Assembly: GCF_003403075.1 (NCBI RefSeq)
Contig: NZ_CP031557.1
Location: forward strand, 1,178,001 to 1,242,000
Source: Flavobacterium psychrotrophum
GTDB taxonomy: Bacteria; Bacteroidota; Bacteroidia; Flavobacteriales; Flavobacteriaceae
Reading direction: 5' to 3'
Length of the DNA: 64,000 bases
Of this stretch, positions 1-9,100 are shown piece by piece (positions within the stretch are counted from its first letter, which is position 1; each line of letters opens with the position of its first letter). The position numbers and the translations under genes are program-made. The notes beneath the pieces are model-generated. The model did no database searches, was not told where the DNA came from, and saw only the letters and a list, made by a program, of their open reading frames with translations.

Positions 1-2
1 TA

Positions 3-1589
3 GACATTAACGGCCGTCTTTACACACCACAGGAACTATCTGCAATGACATTGCAGAAAATGAAAAAAACTGCCGAAGATTATCTTGGGCAAACAGTAAC
101 TGAAGCGGTTATTACCGTTCCTGCTTATTTTAACGATGCACAGCGCCAGGCTACTAAAGAAGCAGGTGAAATTGCAGGTCTTAAAGTAAGAAGGATCATC
201 AACGAGCCTACAGCAGCAGCACTTGCTTATGGCCTTGATAAAATGGGTAAAGACCAGAAAATTGCAGTTTATGACTTAGGTGGTGGTACTTTTGATATCT
301 CTATCCTTGAGCTTGGCGACGGCGTTTTTGAAGTACTTTCTACAAATGGTGATACGCACCTTGGTGGAGATGACTTTGACCAGGTACTTATTGACTGGTT
401 AGCAAACGACTTTAACAGCGAAGAAGGTATTGACCTTCGTAAAGACCCAATGGCTCTTCAGCGCCTGAAAGAAGCTGCTGAAAAAGCTAAAGTAGAACTT
501 TCATCTTCTACTCAAACAGAAATTAACCTTCCGTATGTAACGGCTACGGCTTCTGGCCCTAAGCACTTAGTTAAAACCCTTACAAGGGCTAAATTTGAGC
601 AGCTTGCAGATGAACTTGTAAAACGTTCTATGGAGCCGGTTGCTAAGGCACTTAAAGATGCAGGCCTTTCTATTTCAGACATCGATGAGGTTATCCTTGT
701 AGGTGGTTCTACACGTATACCACGTATACAGGAAGAAGTTGAGAAATTCTTTGGAAAAAAACCATCTAAAGGTGTTAACCCGGATGAGGTTGTAGCTATT
801 GGTGCTGCTATTCAGGGTGGTGTACTTAGCGGAGACGTTAAAGATGTACTACTTCTAGATGTTACTCCACTTTCTCTTGGTATCGAAACTATGGGGGGCG
901 TTATGACACGTCTAATCGAGTCTAACACAACTATCCCTACAAAAAAATCTCAGGTATTCTCTACAGCTGCTGATAACCAGCCATCTGTTGAAATACACGT
1001 TATACAAGGTGAGCGTTCAATGGCTGCCGATAACAAAACTATTGGCCGTTTCCACCTTGATGGTATTCCTTCTGCTGCAAGGGGTGTACCTCAAATTGAA
1101 GTTACTTTTGATATTGATGCTAACGGTATCATCAAAGTGTCTGCTACTGATAAAGGTACAGGCAAATCTCACGATATCCGTATCGAGGCTTCATCAGGCT
1201 TAACTCCTGAAGAAATCGAAAGGATGCGTAAAGAAGCTGAGGTTAATGCTGAGGCAGACAAACTTGTTAAAGAGAAAGCTGAACTTATAAACAGAGCTGA
1301 CTCTACAATTTTTGAAACTGAGAAGCAGCTTGCTGAGTTTGGTGATAAACTTTCTGACAGTAACAAACAGCCTATTGAAGCTGCACTTGCTGAACTTAAA
1401 GTGGTTTACCAACTTAGAGATACAAACGCTATACAGCCAATACTTGATAAGATTGATGCTGCATGGAAAACTGCTACTGAAGAGATGTACAAACAAGGCG
1501 GAGAGCAAGGTGGCGCACAAGGCCAGCCGGAAGCTGCTCAGGCTGAGGGAGACAACGTTCAGGATGTAGATTTTGAAGAAGTGAAATAA
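3..1589 (+). CDS. dnaK: Chaperone DnaK (Hsp70), 5' end outside window
   Basis: Hsp70 chaperone that binds exposed hydrophobic peptides in an ATP-driven cycle with DnaJ and GrpE in the cytoplasm. The frame is already open at base 3, where it reads the family stretch before [11 protein letters not shown], so about the first 110 residues lie to the left. The remaining 528 residues show [25 protein letters not shown], the phosphate-binding DLGGGTFD and GGSTRIP of the nucleotide-binding domain, then the substrate-binding domain with [11 protein letters not shown], the helical lid, a Gln/Gly-rich tail and a terminal DVDFEEVK. It is a core gene and marks the chromosomal side of the island. No defect is visible. 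Confidence 0.98.
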   Translation, partial: DINGRLYTPQELSAMTLQKMKKTAEDYLGQTVTEAVITVPAYFNDAQRQATKEAGEIAGLKVRRIINEPTAAALAYGLDKMGKDQKIAVYDLGGGTFDISILELGDGVFEVLSTNGDTHLGGDDFDQVLIDWLANDFNSEEGIDLRKDPMALQRLKEAAEKAKVELSSSTQTEINLPYVTATASGPKHLVKTLTRAKFEQLADELVKRSMEPVAKALKDAGLSISDIDEVILVGGSTRIPRIQEEVEKFFGKKPSKGVNPDEVVAIGAAIQGGVLSGDVKDVLLLDVTPLSLGIETMGGVMTRLIESNTTIPTKKSQVFSTAADNQPSVEIHVIQGERSMAADNKTIGRFHLDGIPSAARGVPQIEVTFDIDANGIIKVSATDKGTGKSHDIRIEASSGLTPEEIERMRKEAEVNAEADKLVKEKAELINRADSTIFETEKQLAEFGDKLSDSNKQPIEAALAELKVVYQLRDTNAIQPILDKIDAAWKTATEEMYKQGGEQGGAQGQPEAAQAEGDNVQDVDFEEVK

Positions 1590-1621
1590 TTACTGATTAA
1601 CATCGGTTAGTAATAAATGCT

Positions 1622-1657
1622 AAACCACTGTAAACTTTAAGTTTACAGTGGTTTTTT
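1622..1657 (+). terminator. Rho-independent terminator of dnaK
   Basis: A perfect 14-bp stem (AAACCACTGTAAAC at 1622-1635 with its complement at 1641-1654), a 5-nt loop and a T-run begin 33 bases after the dnaK stop. Confidence 0.9.
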
Positions 1658-1705
1658 CTTTTTCGTTACTTTTTGTTTCTGCTGTTTTTTACTTATTTTT
1701 GATTA

Positions 1706-1713
1706 TATATTTG
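1706..1713 (+). promoter_or_regulatory. Candidate -7 box (TAnnTTTG) for the integration module
   Basis: TATATTTG matches the Bacteroidota -7 consensus and lies 82 bases before the first gene of the integration module. It overlaps the first of two TTGTACC repeats (1711-1717), which would let whatever binds the repeats also control transcription. No good -33 TTTG is at the right distance, so the call is weak. Confidence 0.3.
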
Positions 1714-1728
1714 TACCAGATTTGTACC
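1711..1728. repeat. Paired TTGTACC repeats, left side of integrase module
   Basis: TTGTACC occurs at 1711-1717 and 1722-1728, one helical turn (11 bp) apart. A matching pair in inverted orientation lies at 4959-4975, past the integrase genes. Pairs of short direct repeats one turn apart are usual for arm-type integrase or excisionase binding sites; that role is inferred. Confidence 0.5.
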
Positions 1729-1795
1729 GGCACTTAAATAGGGACAAAGTGGCACTTATGTATACTTATGGTACCTTAATGGAGAGATATGGGCG

Positions 1796-2350
1796 ATGAA
1801 AAGAATAAATAAACAATGTCTTAACTGCGGTAAGGAATTTTTGCCGAAAACAGTGGCTTCTGTTTACTGCTCTCATATATGTAGTAAAAAAGCATACAAA
1901 CAGAAGATGAAGCGGCTTAAAAATGAGGCGGACGTCAAAGAGCGGGCAGATAAAATACCAGAGAGCAGGGCATTTATTTCTGTCCCTGAAGCTGGCATGC
2001 TTTTTGGCATTGCCAAAAGAACCCTTTACCGACTTGTTGATCAGGGAAAAATTCCATCAGTTAATCTGGGAACCAGGCTTGTACGGATAGACCGCACCGT
2101 TATGGAAGGAATGTTCGGACCTGTCCGCAACCTGCCGCAGCCTGAGAGCGCACCGAAGAAAAAATTATACAGCCTTGAAAAGGAAGACTGTTATACCATT
2201 GGCGAAATAGCCCATAAATTTCAAATATCTGAAAGTTCGGTTAACAACCATATCAGGAAATATTCAATCCCTACCAGACAGATCGGAAAACATGTATATG
2301 CTCCCAAAAGCGAAATTGATAATTTATATAACGGAAATGATTTTATATGA
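1796..2350 (+). CDS. Zinc-ribbon-like protein with two helix-turn-helix domains, excisionase-like
   Basis: Predicted DNA-binding protein of 184 residues. The N-terminus carries CLNCGKEF...YCSHIC (about residues 8-35), four or more cysteines spaced like a zinc ribbon. Two HTH_17/excisionase-type domains follow: one at about 60-105 (VPEAGMLFGIAKRTLYRLV) and a second at about 135-180 (YTIGEIAHKFQISESSVNNH). Its stop overlaps the start of the integrase gene (ATGA), so the two are probably translated together. Proteins of this kind often accompany Bacteroidota tyrosine recombinases and may guide excision or regulate the element. Both HTH domains are plain to see; the excision role is inferred. Confidence 0.75.
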   Translation: MKRINKQCLNCGKEFLPKTVASVYCSHICSKKAYKQKMKRLKNEADVKERADKIPESRAFISVPEAGMLFGIAKRTLYRLVDQGKIPSVNLGTRLVRIDRTVMEGMFGPVRNLPQPESAPKKKLYSLEKEDCYTIGEIAHKFQISESSVNNHIRKYSIPTRQIGKHVYAPKSEIDNLYNGNDFI

Positions 2351-3606
2351 AACAATTAGCAAAAACCAAGGTGACTGTACGTCTTCGAAAAGCAGAAGAC
2401 CGAAAAGAATGGTATGTTTACATAGAAAGTTATCCTGTTCAAGTTTACGGAAAGGATACTCCGCAAAGGATCCGTGAATATTTAAACAGATCAGTAACAA
2501 CTGTGGAGTGGGACAAAAAAAGAACTGCCCGTACAGATCCGGCGGGCATAAAATCCTATAAGCCAAGACGTACCGATAACGGAATAATTATGTGTAGAAG
2601 TGAGAGCGACCGCGAGGTAATGCTTTATGCTGAAGGAGTGCGTAAAATTCGGCAGAAAGAATACGACAACATAGATTTGTTCAGTGACTCTGAGACCCAA
2701 TTGGCTGAACAGAAAGAAAAAGGCAAAGAGGATTTTATTAAATACTTAGCTGACACTGCGGCCAAAAGGCACGCGCGAAGTTCAAAATCTATTCAGATTA
2801 ATTGGGATCGGACCAAAGAGATTATAAAAAGCTATTCATCAGGCAGCCTCATGTTTTCGCAGATTAACAGCAGAATGGCGGAAGATTTTAAACTGTTTTT
2901 GCTGGCTGCACCGCTTGGAGGAGGCAAGAAGGGAACCATTTCACGCAACACTGCGGCAACATATTTTTCTATATTTAAAGCAGCTTTGAAGCAAGCTTTT
3001 ATCGACGGATATCTAACCGTTGATTTAGCTTCAAAAGTAAAGGGCATCCCGGAACAGGAATCAAGACGCGAATATCTTACCATTGAAGAATTGAACGGGT
3101 TGGCATCAACGCCATGTGAAAAGGATGTCCTTAAAAGGGCGGCGCTTTTCTCAGCGCTTACAGGTCTGAGGCATTCGGACATTCAGAAGCTACGCTGGAA
3201 AGAGATTAGTCTGGAAAACGGTATGGCTAAACTGCATTTCACCCAGAAAAAGACAAAGGGTGTCGAATATATGCCTATTTCTGAGCAGGCTTTCCAGCTC
3301 TGCGGAGAACCACGATATCCCGATCAGTTTGTTTTTGAAGGTCTTACAGACCCATCATGGATTTCAAGACCTCTGAAAAAATGGGTGGAGTCTGCAGGTA
3401 TTAAAAAAAATATCACTTTCCACTGTTTCCGCCACACGTTTGCAACATTGCAGCTGTCCAACGGAACAGACATTTATACAGTCAGTAAAATGCTGGGGCA
3501 TACCAATGTAAAAACTACTCAAATCTACGCAAAAGTGATAGATGAGAAGAAAAACAGAGCTTCGCAGGCAATACAGTTGGAATCTTTAAAGAAGAAAGCG
3601 CCATGA
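2347..3606 (+). CDS. Tyrosine recombinase / site-specific integrase
   Basis: Site-specific recombinase expected to insert or excise the adjoining island through a phosphotyrosine intermediate. In 419 residues it has an arm-binding N-terminus, a SAM-like core-binding domain (about 120-220) and a complete catalytic domain: Arg275 in LTGLRHSDIQ, His359 and Arg362 in HCFRHTF, His385 in MLGHTN and nucleophile Tyr394 in TTQIYAKV. It overlaps both neighbours by 4 bp (ATGA at each junction), making a tight operon with the upstream HTH protein and the downstream membrane protein. All catalytic residues are present, so the enzyme should be active. I could not identify att core sites. Confidence 0.93.
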   Translation: MKQLAKTKVTVRLRKAEDRKEWYVYIESYPVQVYGKDTPQRIREYLNRSVTTVEWDKKRTARTDPAGIKSYKPRRTDNGIIMCRSESDREVMLYAEGVRKIRQKEYDNIDLFSDSETQLAEQKEKGKEDFIKYLADTAAKRHARSSKSIQINWDRTKEIIKSYSSGSLMFSQINSRMAEDFKLFLLAAPLGGGKKGTISRNTAATYFSIFKAALKQAFIDGYLTVDLASKVKGIPEQESRREYLTIEELNGLASTPCEKDVLKRAALFSALTGLRHSDIQKLRWKEISLENGMAKLHFTQKKTKGVEYMPISEQAFQLCGEPRYPDQFVFEGLTDPSWISRPLKKWVESAGIKKNITFHCFRHTFATLQLSNGTDIYTVSKMLGHTNVKTTQIYAKVIDEKKNRASQAIQLESLKKKAP

Positions 3607-4352
3607 AAATGAAATACTTCGAATATATTACGGTTTATCTGTCTGTTTTTCTGGTCTGTATTTTTATAGGCGTGATGGTAAGATCTGTGCTGATTGAAAT
3701 AGGTGTAGATCAGTATACAGCAGGTGTATTTTTCTGGATCAGCAGTGGATTTGGAATATTAGTATTTGCAATTCTAAATTTATTATTTAACGATTTGGCT
3801 GAAAGGTTACTGAAACGTTTTTTGAAGGCTAAAAAAGATAAATATCCAGATAGCCTCATTCCGAGTGGAGGCTTTGAGAAATTACAAGAGAAGCAACTGA
3901 ATTCTTTGGTTGAACCCGAATTGGCTGAAAATAAAAATTCAGGCATCAACATTGAACTGGTGAGGGAGGAGCAGCAAAATATAGTCAAAAATCAAAGACT
4001 AGCGAGAATTGATAATGCCATCCGTTACGCACAAAAGCAATTCGCACTATATACTTCGGATGATGATTTGAAGCAATTGTGTGAGAATCTGATTATATAT
4101 GCTGACGACCTAAATTTTGAAAAGATTAAACCGGTAAAAGTAAAAGATTTGTCCAATCTCGATTTGTATCATTTTGGCTGGAATATCTGGAATTTTTTTA
4201 AAGTCAGCAGGCAGGAAAGAGCCGCAAAATTTTTAAAGCTGAGTTTTGCTGACGCTTTAAAAGATGTTGAAGAGCACAGCATAAAGACGCATCTAAAAGA
4301 CGATGAACGGAAGGGGCTTATAAAGATACTAGCAGATTTTAGAGATTTTTAA
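3603..4352 (+). CDS. Membrane protein of unknown function in integrase operon
   Basis: A 249-residue protein I do not recognise. Two hydrophobic helices at about residues 7-30 and 40-62 anchor it in the inner membrane. They are followed by a basic stretch (RLLKRFLKAKKDKY) and a long charged, mostly helical cytoplasmic part. Its start overlaps the integrase stop by 4 bp, so it is co-transcribed and probably translationally coupled. The coupling suggests it belongs to the mobile module, but nothing in the sequence shows its job. Confidence 0.6.
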   Translation: MKMKYFEYITVYLSVFLVCIFIGVMVRSVLIEIGVDQYTAGVFFWISSGFGILVFAILNLLFNDLAERLLKRFLKAKKDKYPDSLIPSGGFEKLQEKQLNSLVEPELAENKNSGINIELVREEQQNIVKNQRLARIDNAIRYAQKQFALYTSDDDLKQLCENLIIYADDLNFEKIKPVKVKDLSNLDLYHFGWNIWNFFKVSRQERAAKFLKLSFADALKDVEEHSIKTHLKDDERKGLIKILADFRDF

Positions 4353-4459
4353 ACGCAAATCATTGTCAATTACCGTGTTTTCCGCGTGTTTCCGCTGTGA
4401 TGAAGGACACAGTTGAAACACTTTTTTCATTTGCACCTTAACTATTAAAAACGATAGGT

Positions 4460-4816
4460 ATGGACATCAATGAAATCTCTTTTGAGAACCTGCCCAAAGC
4501 AGTTGCACACTTAGTGAAAGAAATTGGCGAGATTAAGCTTCTAATTCAGAATGTTCAGGTATTTGAATCTAAAGAATTAAGTATTCCTATTGGTATTGAA
4601 GAAGCAAGCCAGTTGATTGGAAAAGCAAAAGCTACAATTTACGCTCTTGTAAGGCAGAGAAAGATTCCCTCCTATAAATATGGTAAAAAACTGTATTTTT
4701 TTAAAGAAGAACTCTTAGAATGGATTTCAAAAGGAAAAAAGAAAACAATACAAGAAATTGAATCTGAAGTATGGAAATACAGTTATAATCGAAATAAAAA
4801 TAATTTCCGGCAGTAA
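4460..4816 (+). CDS. Helix-turn-helix (excisionase-type) DNA-binding protein
   Basis: A 118-residue protein. An N-terminal helix (about 1-40) is followed by a MerR/HTH_17-like domain at about 48-95, with IEEASQLIGKAKATIY and the wing YKYGKKLYFFKEELLEW. It is typical of small excisionase or plasmid helix-turn-helix proteins of Bacteroidota. It sits 107 bases after the membrane protein with its own start and is the last gene inside the paired TTGTACC repeats, which fits a recombination-directionality or regulatory role (inferred). Confidence 0.75.
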   Translation: MDINEISFENLPKAVAHLVKEIGEIKLLIQNVQVFESKELSIPIGIEEASQLIGKAKATIYALVRQRKIPSYKYGKKLYFFKEELLEWISKGKKKTIQEIESEVWKYSYNRNKNNFRQ

Positions 4817-4958
4817 TAGTTATATAATTCATTACAAGCAAAAAAACTATTTAATATAAAGCAATAAGTTATCCAAGGAAAAATACAGCATTCTTTCAAT
4901 ATTCATTGCTGATGCAGAAATTAGCAATCCTTTATTTTCAGGTTTTCACTTAACTCGG

Positions 4959-4976
4959 GGTACAACCGGGGTACAG
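4959..4976. repeat. Paired GGTACA(A) repeats, right side of integrase module
   Basis: GGTACAA (4959-4965) and GGTACAG (4970-4976) lie 11 bp apart. Read on the minus strand they give CTGTACC-N5-TGTACC, closely matching the TTGTACC pair at 1711-1728. The two pairs bracket the integrase module in inverted orientation. Confidence 0.45.
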
Positions 4977-5064
4977 TTTCTTAACCGAAAATCACAAAAG
5001 AAGACAAACAAAAAGCTGTTTTTAGAGGTTGCTTAAAACAACGTCGAATCGGATTATACTTTTC

Positions 5065-5096
5065 AAACATAATTTATATATATAAATTATGTTTTT
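5065..5096. terminator. Perfect 30-bp AT-rich palindrome, possible terminator or operator
   Basis: Bases 5065-5094 are a perfect self-complementary sequence with half-site AAACATAATTTATAT, followed by two more T. It lies between the integrase module and the nuclease/helicase pair, 133 bases before the nuclease start. As RNA it would fold into a 13-bp hairpin with a T tract; as DNA it could be an operator. The rest of 4817-5226 shows only the repeats at 4959-4976. Confidence 0.45.
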
Positions 5097-5226
5097 AATC
5101 AATTTTTAGAATTCAATGGGTAAAGTCCTGTTGAGCCTATTTACGAGAATAAGCACAAAGCAAAATAATATCTGTGCATAATAAGTTAAAATTTTGTATA
5201 ATTGTCTGTAACCAATTAATCACCAA

Positions 5227-7176
5227 ATGTATCTGCATAATATTAAAATATGGAATTTCCGTAAAGTTGGTACTTCAGACAAATCAGGGGAAATCAGAAT
5301 AGATAATCCGGGAATAGACCTGACATTAAATCCTCACTTAAATGTGCTGATAGGAGAAAATAATTCTGGAAAAACAACCATTGTGGATGCTATCCGTTTG
5401 GTATTGGGAAGTCAAGCATTTGATTATTATAAAGTAGAGGACAAGGACTTTCATTTTGGTGCTGCAGGCAGGTCCAGAGAGATGCGTATTGAATGCACAA
5501 TCAAGGGATTTGACGCGGATGAAGCAGGAGCTTTTCTCGAATGGATTAGTTTTGATGAGAAGAAAAAATTTGAATTAAGAGTATGGCTGTATGCCTATGT
5601 AAGAGATAATCGGGTGATAGTTAATGTTAAAGCCGGAGCTGACAGCGAAGGCACATTCATGGATGCAGCTGCAAAAGATCTTTTACGTTTAACCTATCTC
5701 AAACCGCTAAGGGATGCTGAGAGTGAACTTTCGCCTGGCTATAAATCACGCCTGGCACAAATTTTAATTAATGATCCGCTGTTTAAAGACCAATTTGGCC
5801 CAGAAAATCAGAAGCTGAAACATACCTTAGAGAAATATGTATCCAATGCCAATAAACTTATCAGAGATTATTTTACATTGGATTCGCTGGATAAGGATGA
5901 TATACATGAGATTTTAGAAGGGACTTCCGGAGGTAAAGCCTTAAAAGATAAATTGGAAGGATTTCTTAATGAATTTTTTCATATTGATGAAAGCCAGGAT
6001 CCCTACTTCCACATTTCGGGATCCGAGCTTGCCAGCATCCTAAGGAGGCTAGGTTTGTCCTTAGAAGAAAACAGATCCGGTTTAGGCGCATTAAACAAAC
6101 TTTTTATTGCTGCTGAGTTGCTTTTGTTGCAGGGGAAAGGATTTAGCGGCTTAAGGCTGCTGATGGTCGAAGAGCTTGAAGCGCACCTTCATCCCCAAGC
6201 TCAGGTCAGGGTCATCAATGCATTGCAGAATACGAGGCGCGATTTTAACAACCAGTTTATTTTGACGACGCATAGTACAACGCTCGCTTCGAAGCTGGAG
6301 CTGAATAATTTTATCTTAACACATTCAGGTCAGGCATTTTCACTTGGGCATGGACAGACAGGATTGTATGTAGACGATTACGAATTTTTAGAAAGATTTT
6401 TGGATGCTACTCAGGCTAACCTTTTTTTTGCAAAAGGCGTGTTATTAGTGGAAGGTGCTGGAGAAAATATATTAGTCCCCGCAATTGCAGAAATCATCGG
6501 ACGTCCATTGGACAAGTATGGTGTCTCTGTAGTCAGTGTAGGAAGCAAAGCATTTCTACGTTATTCAAAAATTTTTAAAAGAAATGATGAGGCTACACTT
6601 CCCATTAAAGTAGCCATAATCACCGACCTGGATATCGAACAGATTGATGTTGGCAATGGTACAATACAATCTAAGAAACGCGGGAAAATGAAACTAGTGC
6701 CCAATGCCGTGGAAGAATCGAAAAAGCTGGTTTCCCAATATGATTCAGAAGATGGGCGGATCAAAACATATCATTCGCCACTTTGGACAATGGAATACGA
6801 TTTAGCTACCGGGAATTTTGCTGAATATATGAACTGTGCGACCTACATTGCCCAACTTGCCAAGTCGCGAATTGCAAGCCATAATTTTAAAGGCATAACA
6901 AATCACGAAGCCTTTGTCAGGATAAGAAAAGCCAGAGATTTTTACGGAAAGTGGCAAGAAAAAAATTTAAGCCAGGAAGCTATAGCTTTTAGGATTTATG
7001 AAAGGTTAGCTAACAATAAAGCTTCTAAAGCTGTTACAGCACAGTGGCTGGCTAAGATGCTGCTGTGGCATAAATCAAAAGTGAAGGAGCTCCTGCTGGC
7101 AGATCCCAATTTTAAGTATATAACGGATGCAATTTACCATGTAACAAAACCTGCTGATGGAAATAACGGAAAATGA
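5227..7176 (+). CDS. gajA: OLD-family ATP-dependent nuclease, Gabija GajA-like
   Basis: Predicted ABC-type ATPase fused to a TOPRIM nuclease, the architecture of GajA, which nicks phage DNA when nucleotide pools fall. Of 649 residues the first part is the ATPase: Walker A GENNSGKTT (43-51), a signature-like region near FSGLRLLMVEELEAHLHP (about 307-325, containing Walker B), and an ILTTHSTTLAS switch. The TOPRIM domain follows, with Glu409 in LLVEGAGEN and the acidic pair Asp467/Asp469 in TDLDIEQ. The stop overlaps the helicase start by 20 bp, so the two are one operon. OLD nuclease plus UvrD helicase defines Gabija. This copy is somewhat longer than the classical Bacillus GajA, so a divergent subtype is likely. 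Confidence 0.82.
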   Translation: MYLHNIKIWNFRKVGTSDKSGEIRIDNPGIDLTLNPHLNVLIGENNSGKTTIVDAIRLVLGSQAFDYYKVEDKDFHFGAAGRSREMRIECTIKGFDADEAGAFLEWISFDEKKKFELRVWLYAYVRDNRVIVNVKAGADSEGTFMDAAAKDLLRLTYLKPLRDAESELSPGYKSRLAQILINDPLFKDQFGPENQKLKHTLEKYVSNANKLIRDYFTLDSLDKDDIHEILEGTSGGKALKDKLEGFLNEFFHIDESQDPYFHISGSELASILRRLGLSLEENRSGLGALNKLFIAAELLLLQGKGFSGLRLLMVEELEAHLHPQAQVRVINALQNTRRDFNNQFILTTHSTTLASKLELNNFILTHSGQAFSLGHGQTGLYVDDYEFLERFLDATQANLFFAKGVLLVEGAGENILVPAIAEIIGRPLDKYGVSVVSVGSKAFLRYSKIFKRNDEATLPIKVAIITDLDIEQIDVGNGTIQSKKRGKMKLVPNAVEESKKLVSQYDSEDGRIKTYHSPLWTMEYDLATGNFAEYMNCATYIAQLAKSRIASHNFKGITNHEAFVRIRKARDFYGKWQEKNLSQEAIAFRIYERLANNKASKAVTAQWLAKMLLWHKSKVKELLLADPNFKYITDAIYHVTKPADGNNGK

Positions 7177-9100
7177 CATAAAAAGGGTTGAAACCATATT
7201 CTTTAAGGGCAAAGGCACATTTGAAGACACCAAAGGCGAACGTTACAAATTTATCTCAGCCATTGATCAGTCACTGGATGTTGAGGCATGTCCTGGCAGT
7301 GGAAAAACTACGGCTTTGCTGGCCAAACTGTATTTACTTTCGGAAAAGATGTCATCTGGATCCAACGGCGCCATTTGCGTTCTGACACATACGAATGTTG
7401 GTATAGATGAAATTAAAAAGAATTTGGGTGATCGCGCCAGCAAACTTTTCAGCTATCCGAATTTTTTCGGAACAATTCAGTCTTTTGTAGATAGGTTTCT
7501 TTGCATGCCTTACTATAACGATTTTAATGAAAGCCGTATCGCTATAATAGATTCTGACCGTGCTCACAGCAGGCTATTAACTTCCTTCGTGAAAAACGTA
7601 CGCTATGAACTTTTAACGAAGGTGAGATCTTATCTTCATGCAAATCATGATATTGCCTATAAATTGACGATAAGAAAAATTGCTTCAGAGCCCGTGCTTG
7701 TTAAAGGTGTTGATGGCGGGAAGATCGAGATAAAGAAGCCGAAAAAAGGGAAAGGAAAGGTAGCCGATTGGACTGATGAGGAAAAGAAGGAAATATATGA
7801 TGCCCTCTTTAGTTTAAAAACCACGGTACTCAAAAGTGGTGTCCTATCGTATAATGATGCTTATTTCTATGCCAATGAATATTTGATTAATTATCCTCAC
7901 GTAGAAGAAGCGTTCTCAAGCCGTTTTTCGCACGTTTTCATTGATGAGATGCAGGATACCAGCAGCTATCAGCATTTCATTATAAAGAAGTTGTTCACTA
8001 ATTCAATTGTTCAGAAGATAGGTGATTCAAATCAGGCGATATTGACCAACAATGAAGATATCAGCGATTGGTCGTATTCAGAGCGAATGGAAATAACCGG
8101 TTCGCGGCGGTTTTCGCAGCCGATAGCAAAAATTTTGCGTACCGTGGCATTGAATAGCCAACCAGAATTAGATGGGGTCCAAGATGTAGAAATACCTCCT
8201 TATATAATTACATATGTGCCGGGGAAAGAGTCCATGGTATTAGATAAATTCTGTCAACTGGTGTACGCAAACGGGCTAGGGAATCAGGAAGATTATAAAT
8301 ATCCGGTCAAAGCTGTCGGATGGGTTGGAAAAGAGAAGGATGGTTTAACAATAAACAGTTATTTTCACTCATTTGGAAAGGAAAGTCGTGGTAGAAGCAG
8401 ATTAATGTCTTTATCAGCAGCAGTAAGTGAATGTGATTTTTCAGATCCTGGAAATGTGCAGGATACTATCATCAACTGTTGCCTTGAGATTATCCGGCGT
8501 TGTGATAAGCCAATTGCAACTGCTGGCGGGAAACGCGTGCAAAGCAAAACTTCTTTCATAAACTTCCTGAATTTGAGACATCCGGGGTTTTTAAAACTAC
8601 TGATGGCTAATATCGCAACTTGGTCGGCTGAAGGTGCAGTAGGAAAAGACCCTATTGTGAAGGTAAGAGCTTTCTTGAAAGATACATTTATACCGACAGT
8701 TGAAATTACAGCCAGTAAATTCGCAACAACATTTATAGATACAGAAGTGGCGGACAACGAGAAGGAAAACCATAGTAACATCTACTATTCTGATAACCCG
8801 GCTTATAAACATATTCCCATCGAAATCGCTACGGTGCATGCAGTAAAGGGTGAAACCCACCGTGCGACACTGTATTTGGAGACATACTTCCACAAATCTT
8901 GCGGCTCTTATCTTATGGATCAGCTAGCGGGCGTGCCTTATAAAAGCAAAGGGAAGGGGCAAAGCCGTAAAGAGATGTGCCTGAAAGTGGCTCACGTGGG
9001 AATGTCACGTCCAACCCACTTGCTGTGCATTGCCATTAATAAGGCAATGGTTGATGAAAACCATAAACGTCTGGAAGACCATGGCTGGAAAATCGTTTAA
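7157..9100 (+). CDS. gajB: UvrD/Rep-like superfamily 1 helicase, Gabija GajB-like
   Basis: SF1A helicase-like ATPase, the expected partner of the upstream OLD nuclease. In Gabija, GajB binds GajA and hydrolyses nucleotides on DNA ends, raising nuclease activity. Motifs along the 647 residues: Walker A ACPGSGKTT (44-52), motif Ia VLTHTNVGIDEI, motif II FIDEMQDTSS (about 260), motif III/IV GDSNQAIL and SRRFSQPI, and motif V TVHAVKGETH near 560. It overlaps gajA by 20 bp and ends one base before the stop of the next, convergent gene. The helicase core looks complete; length and spacing differ from the Bacillus GajB, as expected for a distant relative. Confidence 0.82.
   Translation: MEITENDIKRVETIFFKGKGTFEDTKGERYKFISAIDQSLDVEACPGSGKTTALLAKLYLLSEKMSSGSNGAICVLTHTNVGIDEIKKNLGDRASKLFSYPNFFGTIQSFVDRFLCMPYYNDFNESRIAIIDSDRAHSRLLTSFVKNVRYELLTKVRSYLHANHDIAYKLTIRKIASEPVLVKGVDGGKIEIKKPKKGKGKVADWTDEEKKEIYDALFSLKTTVLKSGVLSYNDAYFYANEYLINYPHVEEAFSSRFSHVFIDEMQDTSSYQHFIIKKLFTNSIVQKIGDSNQAILTNNEDISDWSYSERMEITGSRRFSQPIAKILRTVALNSQPELDGVQDVEIPPYIITYVPGKESMVLDKFCQLVYANGLGNQEDYKYPVKAVGWVGKEKDGLTINSYFHSFGKESRGRSRLMSLSAAVSECDFSDPGNVQDTIINCCLEIIRRCDKPIATAGGKRVQSKTSFINFLNLRHPGFLKLLMANIATWSAEGAVGKDPIVKVRAFLKDTFIPTVEITASKFATTFIDTEVADNEKENHSNIYYSDNPAYKHIPIEIATVHAVKGETHRATLYLETYFHKSCGSYLMDQLAGVPYKSKGKGQSRKEMCLKVAHVGMSRPTHLLCIAINKAMVDENHKRLEDHGWKIV

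Noticed and set aside
988..1569. Several long open frames in other frames over dnaK
   Set aside because: They lie wholly within the dnaK coding frame, which is a complete conserved protein, and encode low-complexity Leu/Ser-rich sequence.
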